Assembly: GCA_964462125.1 (NCBI GenBank)
Contig: CAYWXT010000272.1
Location: 1 to 7,246 of the forward strand
Length of the DNA stretch: 7,246 nt
Source: JAWLFY01 sp964462125
Lineage (GTDB): Bacteria > Planctomycetota > Planctomycetia > Pirellulales > Pirellulaceae
Direction of reading: 5' to 3'
Part shown: piece by piece, positions 1 to 4,717 of the stretch
Position numbering within the stretch: the first letter of the stretch is position 1
Layout: the number at the start of each line of letters is the position of its first letter
Program-made: the position numbers and the translations under genes
The notes under the pieces: model-generated
Databases searched by the model: none
Told to the model about the DNA's origin: nothing
What the model saw: only the letters and a program-made list of their open reading frames with translations

Positions 1-243
1 CCGGCTCGGCGGGACGGATGTACTCCGAAACGGATGTTGAAGCGGCAAGACGCAAACTTTGCCAAGACGCCTCGGCGCCGGAGCACGTCCCGGCATCGCT
101 ACGATTCGGCCCGGCGGGACGGATGTACGTCCGTTTCGCCGAAACGGACGTTGAAGCGGCGAAGACGCAAACTTTGCCAAGACGCCTCGGCGCCGGAGCA
201 CGCCCTGGCATCGCTACGATCCGGCCCGGCGGGACGGATGTAC
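1..243. repeat. Tandem repeat array, unit about 105-115 bp
   Basis: The 16-base block GGCGGGACGGATGTAC occurs at 8-23, 113-128 and 228-243, giving two complete units (8-112, 105 bp; 113-227, 115 bp) and the start of a third. The first 7 bases resemble the sequence before the other two blocks, so the array probably continues beyond the left edge. The units are nearly identical apart from a 9-bp segment after the GTAC, a single G and a few substitutions. Inside each unit are the short palindromes GCAAACTTTGC (167-177 in unit 2) and CGGCGCCG (188-195). The 10-bp length difference shifts the reading frame between copies, so the same DNA would encode different peptides. That argues the array is non-coding. 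Function unknown. Confidence 0.85.
127..151. repeat. Perfect 12-bp inverted repeat inside repeat unit 2
   Basis: ACGTCCGTTTCG (127-138) and CGAAACGGACGT (140-151) are exact reverse complements separated by one base, so either strand could form a strong hairpin. Unit 1 lacks most of the left arm and keeps only a diverged right arm (about 24-38). No T-tract follows on either strand, so a classical intrinsic terminator is not supported. It could be a protein-binding palindrome or a REP-like element; the sequence does not decide. Confidence 0.8.
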
Positions 244-248
244 TTACC

Positions 249-276
249 ACTACCGGTACTGCACTACCGGTACTGC
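249..276. repeat. Perfect 14-bp tandem duplication over a stop codon
   Basis: ACTACCGGTACTGC occurs twice back to back (249-262 and 263-276). On the minus strand the 263-276 copy carries the last codons (Gln-Tyr-Arg) and the TAG stop of the HEAT-repeat gene. The 249-262 copy lies just after the stop and repeats the gene's terminal sequence. It looks like a slippage-type duplication of the gene end, sitting 6 bp from the last block of the tandem array. Confidence 0.85.
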
Positions 277-1868
277 TGCAGCACCTCTCGGATCAACTCG
301 CGCTCCTGATCCCGGCCGCTTTGCTCCAGTAAATCGCTTGCCCGCCGTACCCGCTCCTCGACCGGCATGTCGAACTGGCGGATCACCCGCAGGTAACCTC
401 GGATCACGCGGATTCGATATCGCGACGGTCGCATCTCCCGCACGAGTTGCTCGAGCGTGTCGGCGACCTCCACCGTCGGCCATTGACCGAGCGCCTGGGT
501 GGCTGCGTCGACCAGTGATTCCTCTGGACTGCGGGCCGCCTCGGCGACAATTTCAAGCGATCGATCCCCGCCCATGAACGCCAGTCGCTGCAACATCGCC
601 TGCTGTCTCGGCGGGGCCAGTTCGCCCATCATCTCCCCCATCACGTCGGCCGCCCGGTTCGGCGGCATGCGGACCAACGCCCGCTCGACCACGGCCGACT
701 CGGTCGCGGGATCCAAGCTGCCGACCAGCTCTTCGATCAGTCGCAACACGCTTTCAAGTTGATCGACCGACGTCGTCGCGGCAGCGGCGAGCAAGAGCGA
801 ATCTCGCAAATCCCCTTCGGTCGACTGGGCCAGGTCCAGCAACGGGTCGGTCGCCCGCTCCAAATGTCGCGCCGCGGCGTAACTCGCGAGCCCCCTCAAG
901 ATCGACTCGCGTTCCTCACGCTGCCCCGAAGCGGCGGAAGATAAACGCTCGGCGATCGCCCGATCGAGGGGCACCGAACCGAGCTCGGCCAAGCCGGGAA
1001 GGACGGCGGGGGCCAACTCGGGGTGTCCATCGATGACCTCAGGCAATGTTTCCGCGCCGGCGAACTGCCCCAAGGCGATCAGGGCCTCCAACGCCCGCTG
1101 AGCAACCTCTCCCTCGGCCGACTCGAGCAATGCCGAGACTGCATCGGTCACCTCGCGGTTGCCAAGATCGGCCAGGGTGATCAGGGCGACGACTTGGCGG
1201 GACGCCGCGAGCCCTGGCAGCGATTCGGCAATCAACGGCGCCGCACGGCTCCCCACTTGGCGGGCCGACGCGATCCCTTGGCGAAACTTCGATTCCGATT
1301 TCGACGTCAACTGGTTCCGCATCCGGGTACGATCCTGTTCCGAAATCTCGTCAGCCGCGTCGGCCGATCGATCAGTTGGGCTCGGAGCCTGGTCCGATTC
1401 GATCTGCCGCAGGGCACGCCTCGCAGCGGATTGCACAGCCGCATCGTCCGACTCGGCCAGCGTCTCCAGTTGCGCCGCCGCCGAGGTGATTCCGCGCTGA
1501 CCAATCGAATGCACAACCCCCGCCAGCTCGTTCCCGCGGAGTGTCGACAGCGCGTCGACCAATGCCTCCTCCGCTTCGGCGCCGGGAATCCGCTCCAGCG
1601 CCGTTCGGGCGTACCCGGAAAGCTGCGGATCCGGGAGCAATTCGGCCAGGGCAGTGACGGCCGTGGCATCACCACTGATCGCCAATCGCTGGCACGCCTT
1701 CGCCTTCTCATAATCGGAGCTGTCGTTGGACGTCAGCTGTTGTACCAATGCCGCGACATCGGGCTCGCCCGGCAGCCGATCTTGCCCGCGCGCGCCCAAG
1801 GGAATCGAGACCAGCAAGCTGGCCAGCAATGAACGGATGATGAACGCGGAAACAAAAATGCGAAGCAT
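264..1868 (-). CDS. Secreted HEAT-repeat protein
   Basis: A 534-residue protein made almost entirely of alpha-helical HEAT/Armadillo-like repeats behind an N-terminal signal peptide. The start at 1868 is chosen because it puts a typical signal sequence (hydrophobic residues about 5-24, then LGARGQ as a possible cleavage region) at the terminus. An in-frame ATG at 1925 would add 19 non-hydrophobic residues. Neither start has a clear Shine-Dalgarno sequence. Helical repeats with the pattern A-x-x-A-L-x-x-L run through residues 37-157; YEKAKACQRLAISGDATAV (53-71) is the type seen in planctomycete HEAT proteins. A Ser/Asp-rich linker follows at about 158-178, then further repeats from about 195 to 515. 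No catalytic motif is visible, so a scaffold or protein-binding role outside the cytoplasm is inferred. It follows the oxidoreductase gene by 57 bp on the same strand, consistent with an operon. The partner is unknown. Confidence 0.85.
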   Translation of the reverse strand: MLRIFVSAFIIRSLLASLLVSIPLGARGQDRLPGEPDVAALVQQLTSNDSSDYEKAKACQRLAISGDATAVTALAELLPDPQLSGYARTALERIPGAEAEEALVDALSTLRGNELAGVVHSIGQRGITSAAAQLETLAESDDAAVQSAARRALRQIESDQAPSPTDRSADAADEISEQDRTRMRNQLTSKSESKFRQGIASARQVGSRAAPLIAESLPGLAASRQVVALITLADLGNREVTDAVSALLESAEGEVAQRALEALIALGQFAGAETLPEVIDGHPELAPAVLPGLAELGSVPLDRAIAERLSSAASGQREERESILRGLASYAAARHLERATDPLLDLAQSTEGDLRDSLLLAAAATTSVDQLESVLRLIEELVGSLDPATESAVVERALVRMPPNRAADVMGEMMGELAPPRQQAMLQRLAFMGGDRSLEIVAEAARSPEESLVDAATQALGQWPTVEVADTLEQLVREMRPSRYRIRVIRGYLRVIRQFDMPVEERVRRASDLLEQSGRDQERELIREVLQQYR

Positions 1869-1925
1869 GTCAATCAAAGTGTGTGAGGAAGAAAGTACAT
1901 CCGGCGCGCTGAGCCGGAGGCCCAT

Positions 1926-3215
1926 CTACACGCCGTAAGGTGCCCGCATCGCGCGGCTCCGCAATCGGTTGGCTTGTTCATCGTCAACGAACGATTCGGT
2001 CGCCGGGTCGACGCGAAGCTTCCGCTGGAGCATCCAGCTGACCGCGGCGGTGTGACAGGCGATGTGGGAGGACCGCATCACCTTTGCATTGGCACGCGGT
2101 TCACGCCGTGTCTTGACGCAGTCGAAGAAGTTCCGAACGTGCTTCCAGGGAATCGTTCCTGCGTCGGCGGGGGGTGGCAGCGCCCGGCGAATCTCGTTTC
2201 CAGAGACCGCCATCCGCCCCGAATCACCGGTCTCGACCCAGCCATCGGTCCCTTCGAATCGTACCGGGCAGGTTCCCAGGCCCATCCAACCATTCTTTCG
2301 TAAGACGACGTTGACGCCGTTTTCGTAGCGGCCTTCGATCACGTTGTCCCCCGGGACGTCCTGCGGCTCCCACTGTACCGGCATCGAACCATCGGCGTCG
2401 CAGGCCCACTGACAGAGATCAAGCGTGTGGGCGCCCCAATCCAGCAGCCGGGCGCCGGAATCGAAATCGTGGTAGCCCCGCCACCGGCCGTTGACGTACG
2501 CCTCGTTGTAAGGCCGCCAAGGAGCTGGACCGAGCCAACGATCCCAATCGATCACCTCCTGCGGCGGTTCCGGTTCCGCCGGTAACCAGTCATGCCGATT
2601 GACCAGTTCATAGATCGAGGCATGCACGGTCTTCAGCTCGCCGAGCTGGCCGTCACGGGCCAGGTGCACTGCATGGGCAAAGTGATCCTGGGTTCGCCGC
2701 TGCGTCCCCGCCTGAAAGACCCGGCCGGTTCGCTCGATTGTCTCCGCCAACTTCTGGCACAACTCAATCGTGATCCCGCACGGTTTTTCACAGTACACAT
2801 CCTTGCCCGCCTCGGCCGCATGAATCGACGCCGGGGCGTGCCAGCGATCCCCCGTCGCGATCAGTACGGCGTCGATGTCGTCCCGTGAGAGCATCTCATG
2901 GAAGTCGAGATAGGTTGCGCAGCGGTCGTCCCCGTTCTTGTCATCGGCCAACTGCTTGACCGCCGCCCGGCGGTCGGCCCGCACATCCGCAATCGCGACA
3001 AACTGGACATCGGGCTGCTCCAGCATCGCCTCGAGCACCTTGGTTCCGCGGTTGCGAATCCCGATGCCGCCCAGCCGAATCCGCTCGCTCGGCGCCACGG
3101 CCCCATCCAGGCCGAGCGCCGAGGAAGGGATGATCGTCGGGGCGGCCAAAACCCCCGCACCTGCCACCGCCGCGGTTTTCGCAAACTCGCGGCGATTGGA
3201 TTGATCGCTTCGCAT
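1926..3215 (-). CDS. Tat-exported Gfo/Idh/MocA family oxidoreductase
   Basis: A 429-residue member of the Gfo/Idh/MocA family of NAD(P)-dependent dehydrogenases, which typically oxidise or reduce sugars, inositols and related polyols. The N-terminus has a twin-arginine signal: NRREFAK at 7-13, then a hydrophobic Ala-rich stretch to about 35, so the folded enzyme is probably exported with its cofactor. The Rossmann dinucleotide site is at 49-57 (GGIGIRNRG). The family motif EKP is at 143-145, with Lys144 the usual catalytic lysine. A conserved DWGAH block at 259-263 lies in the substrate domain, with His263 a likely active-site residue. The length fits planctomycete Tat-type members. The substrate cannot be read from sequence. 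Its stop codon (1926-1928) abuts an ATG of the downstream HEAT frame, and the two genes may be co-transcribed. Upstream of the start there is only a weak GAG-type ribosome site. Confidence 0.93.
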   Translation of the reverse strand: MRSDQSNRREFAKTAAVAGAGVLAAPTIIPSSALGLDGAVAPSERIRLGGIGIRNRGTKVLEAMLEQPDVQFVAIADVRADRRAAVKQLADDKNGDDRCATYLDFHEMLSRDDIDAVLIATGDRWHAPASIHAAEAGKDVYCEKPCGITIELCQKLAETIERTGRVFQAGTQRRTQDHFAHAVHLARDGQLGELKTVHASIYELVNRHDWLPAEPEPPQEVIDWDRWLGPAPWRPYNEAYVNGRWRGYHDFDSGARLLDWGAHTLDLCQWACDADGSMPVQWEPQDVPGDNVIEGRYENGVNVVLRKNGWMGLGTCPVRFEGTDGWVETGDSGRMAVSGNEIRRALPPPADAGTIPWKHVRNFFDCVKTRREPRANAKVMRSSHIACHTAAVSWMLQRKLRVDPATESFVDDEQANRLRSRAMRAPYGV

Positions 3216-3267
3216 CGCTCTCGGTCCCTGGGGAAATCAACTTCTAGCTTGCCACGCCAGAGGTCAA

Positions 3268-3273
3268 ATCATA
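3268..3273 (-). promoter_or_regulatory. Possible -10 element upstream of the oxidoreductase gene
   Basis: On the minus strand TATGAT matches five of six bases of the sigma-70 -10 consensus. It lies 52 bases before the oxidoreductase start codon, in the 109-bp gap after the membrane-protein gene. No convincing -35 box sits 16-18 bases upstream, so this is only a candidate. Confidence 0.2.
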
Positions 3274-3293
3274 CCCGATGGAGCAACGCCCGC

Positions 3294-3317
3294 AAAACTT
3301 CCGCCCCCCCTTGGAAG
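3294..3317 (-). terminator. Weak intrinsic-terminator-like hairpin
   Basis: On the minus strand, CTTCC (3317-3313) and GGAAG (3302-3298) can form a 5-bp stem around a 10-base loop that includes seven consecutive Gs. Four Ts follow at once (3297-3294). It starts about 8 bases after the stop codon of the small membrane-protein gene, where a terminator would be expected. The stem is short and the T-run brief, so termination would be weak. Confidence 0.35.
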
Positions 3318-3324
3318 ACAGAGC

Positions 3325-3684
3325 CTAGCCCTTAACCGCCCGGATGACGGTCCCCAGCACGATCAGCGTCCCGAGCGCCGGGATCACCACTAGCGCTAAC
3401 CGGGGTTGGGATGCGATCGCGATCAAACCGACCACCCCCAAAACAGCGATCCCGGGGGGCAGCCATCGGGCCGGGCGGCGAAGCGAATCCCACGCCAACC
3501 AGAGAGCCCCCAGAACCAACCCGATCCGAGCCATCGCTGCCGCAGCGAACACGTTCGAACTCTCCGAACCGTACCAACGTGAGAACACCGAGCCGGCCAG
3601 CAACACGATCGCCATCACCAACACCAGGGTCCGCTTGGCATCAGCCGGTTTCGCCTTCCGGTCATCTGGAGAATTCCTGCTCAT
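3325..3684 (-). CDS. Small four-helix integral membrane protein, function unknown
   Basis: A 119-residue protein with a short charged N-terminus (about 18 residues rich in Lys, Arg and Asp) and four predicted membrane helices at about 19-37, 45-65, 75-92 and 96-115. The start at 3684 is preferred over the longer open frame beginning at 3804. It has a purine-rich ribosome site (GGAAGG) 4 bases upstream, and the extra 40 residues of the longer frame are not membrane-like and overlap the repetitive intergenic region. No enzymatic motif is visible and I do not recognise a family. The gene is divergent from the metallophosphoesterase and reads toward the oxidoreductase, with a hairpin between them that may separate transcription. 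Confidence 0.75.
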   Translation of the reverse strand: MSRNSPDDRKAKPADAKRTLVLVMAIVLLAGSVFSRWYGSESSNVFAAAAMARIGLVLGALWLAWDSLRRPARWLPPGIAVLGVVGLIAIASQPRLALVVIPALGTLIVLGTVIRAVKG

Positions 3685-3688
3685 CGTT

Positions 3689-3694
3689 CCTTCC
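3689..3694 (-). promoter_or_regulatory. Ribosome binding site of the small membrane protein
   Basis: On the minus strand GGAAGG lies 4 bases before the ATG at 3684. It is one of the clearer Shine-Dalgarno-like sequences in the window and decides the start of this gene against the upstream ATG at 3804. Confidence 0.6.
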
Positions 3695-3795
3695 AGGATA
3701 ACGAATTCGCCAACGCAGCCCAGGCCGTCGCGTCGTTGGAATTCAGCGTGGGAGAGTGGCGACCAAGCGAGCGGCCGCGGAGTGGCAAGAAGGGG

Positions 3796-3821
3796 CGTTC
3801 CCACGCGGGAGCGTGGTTACG
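3796..3821. repeat. REP-like imperfect palindrome
   Basis: CGTTCCCACGC (3796-3806) and GCGTGGTTACG (3811-3821) are 11-base arms around the loop GGGA; nine of eleven positions pair, including the six nearest the loop. The arm CGTTCCCACGC resembles interspersed intergenic palindromes (GTTCCCACGC...GCGTGGGAAC) that I recall from several bacterial genomes, including planctomycetes. It lies between two divergent genes, as such elements usually do. Family membership is inference. Confidence 0.6.
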
Positions 3822-3870
3822 AGGATGGATGTTGAGTGATGGATGTTGAGTGTTGAATGTAGAATGTTGA
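3822..3870. repeat. Seven degenerate heptamer repeats (consensus RTGTTGA)
   Basis: The 49 bases divide exactly into seven heptamers: AGGATGG, GTGATGG, ATGTTGA, wait-free order being AGGATGG (3822), ATGTTGA (3829), GTGATGG (3836), ATGTTGA (3843), GTGTTGA (3850), ATGTAGA (3857) and ATGTTGA (3864). Three copies are identical and the others differ by one or more bases. The array directly abuts the palindrome on its left and ends 23 bases before the metallophosphoesterase start. It contains an in-frame ATG (3843) that could be mistaken for that gene's start. Confidence 0.75.
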
Positions 3871-3893
3871 CCGATCACGGGAGAAAAACGGCG

Positions 3894-4493
3894 ATGAAAC
3901 TGCTCTGCTTCAGCGACCTGCACCGAGACCGGGACGCCGCGGCCGCTTTGGTACCGCAGGCCGAGGAGGTCGATGTGGTGATCGGCGCCGGCGACTTCGC
4001 GACCAAGCACCAGGGGCTCTCCGACACGCTCGATGTCTTGGCCCAGATCTCCAAGCCGGCGATACTCGTGCCGGGAAACGCCGAGACGGTGGAGGAGCTG
4101 CGCGGTGCGACCTCAGGCTGGCCGTCCGCCCACGTTTTGCACGCCGAGGGCTGCGAGATCGACGGTGTCGCGTTTTGGGGAGTCGGCGGCGGCATCCCTG
4201 TGACCCCGTTTGGCGATTGGAGCTACGACTTCGATGAGGACCAGGCCGCGGCGATGTTGCAGGGGTGTGGTGAGGGAGGGGTGCTGGTGGTTCACTCTCC
4301 CCCGCTCGATACGGTCGATCAGGACGCCAGCGGACAGGTTCGCGGCAGCCGCGCGATCCGCGAGTGTGTCAAACGGCGCCGCCCGCAACTGGTCGTCTGC
4401 GGTCACATCCACAGCGACTGGGGAAAATCGATCTCCCTCGGGCCATCCCAAATCCTCAATGCGGGTCCACACGGCAAACAGCTCGAAATCTGA
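3894..4493 (+). CDS. Calcineurin-like metallophosphoesterase
   Basis: A 199-residue dimetal phosphoesterase of the calcineurin-like superfamily, probably cytoplasmic as no signal peptide is present. The ligand motifs appear in order: DLH (Asp8, His10), GDF (Asp34), GNAE (Asn62), VVHSPP (His134) and GHIH (His171, His173), so the metal site looks complete. The usual GNHE motif reads GNAE; the His normally acts in catalysis and is also absent in some small family members such as the YfcE type (GNCD). The start at 3894 places the first beta strand (MKLLCFSD) at the terminus and has GGGAG about 10 bases upstream. The longer frame from 3843 would translate the heptamer repeat. The substrate is unknown: a phosphodiester or phosphomonoester, possibly a nucleotide. 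The lipoprotein gene follows on the same strand after 204 bp. Confidence 0.9.
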   Translation: MKLLCFSDLHRDRDAAAALVPQAEEVDVVIGAGDFATKHQGLSDTLDVLAQISKPAILVPGNAETVEELRGATSGWPSAHVLHAEGCEIDGVAFWGVGGGIPVTPFGDWSYDFDEDQAAAMLQGCGEGGVLVVHSPPLDTVDQDASGQVRGSRAIRECVKRRRPQLVVCGHIHSDWGKSISLGPSQILNAGPHGKQLEI

Positions 4494-4697
4494 GAGCCGC
4501 TCCGGAAACTCGGTTTTGCCCGCACAGCGGCTACCACCAGCCCCTTCTCGCGGCGATGCCACGATCGGTCTTGCCTTGAGACACCCGCATGGGTTATCTC
4601 TCGCGCACACGGACTCCGGACGGATGCCGGAGACCCGCATGATCCCTGCGGCAGGATGCCCTCGATGCCAGCTAGGCTCTGTTTGAAAACCTGGACG
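4494..4697 (+). other. Intergenic region between metallophosphoesterase and FlgI-like lipoprotein
   Basis: No convincing gene is seen. It contains a 6-bp inverted repeat CTCCGG/CCGGAG with a 7-base loop (4614-4632) and a longer-range GCCGCT/AGCGGC pair (4496-4501, 4526-4531). Neither is followed by a T-tract. In-frame ATGs at 4656 and 4665 could extend the downstream gene but lack ribosome sites. A promoter for the lipoprotein gene should lie here, but no good -35/-10 pair stands out. Confidence 0.5.
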
Positions 4698-4717
4698 ATG
4701 GCCCTTCAAGGCCATCG
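4696..4717 (+). promoter_or_regulatory. Hairpin over the likely start codon of the lipoprotein gene
   Basis: CGATGGCC (4696-4703) and GGCCATCG (4710-4717) are perfect 8-base complements around the loop CTTCAA. The preferred ATG (4698-4700) lies inside the left arm, so in mRNA the start codon would be paired. This could restrain translation, or it could be chance in GC-rich DNA. Confidence 0.4.

Noticed and set aside
1..243. CRISPR array
   Set aside because: The repeat unit is over 100 bp and nearly identical throughout, with no short-repeat and unique-spacer alternation and no cas genes.
18..332. Open frames through the left-edge repeats
   Set aside because: The repeat copies are read in different frames, giving unrelated peptides, and the frame runs antisense into the HEAT gene end. 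No ribosome site is seen.
1023..1832. 269-codon plus-strand open frame
   Set aside because: It lies wholly antisense to the HEAT-repeat gene, is Arg/Gln-rich with no domain pattern, and is the usual shadow of a GC-rich gene.
3414..3421. GCGATCGC octamer (HIP1-like)
   Set aside because: I noticed only this copy, and it lies within coding sequence. A single copy in GC-rich DNA is expected by chance.
4671..4692. Possible insertion-sequence end (GGCTCTGTTTGAAAAC)
   Set aside because: It vaguely resembles transposon inverted repeats, but no partner repeat, target duplication or transposase remnant is visible.
4113..4715. 200-codon minus-strand open frame
   Set aside because: It is antisense to the metallophosphoesterase, which has a complete set of catalytic motifs; the shadow has none.
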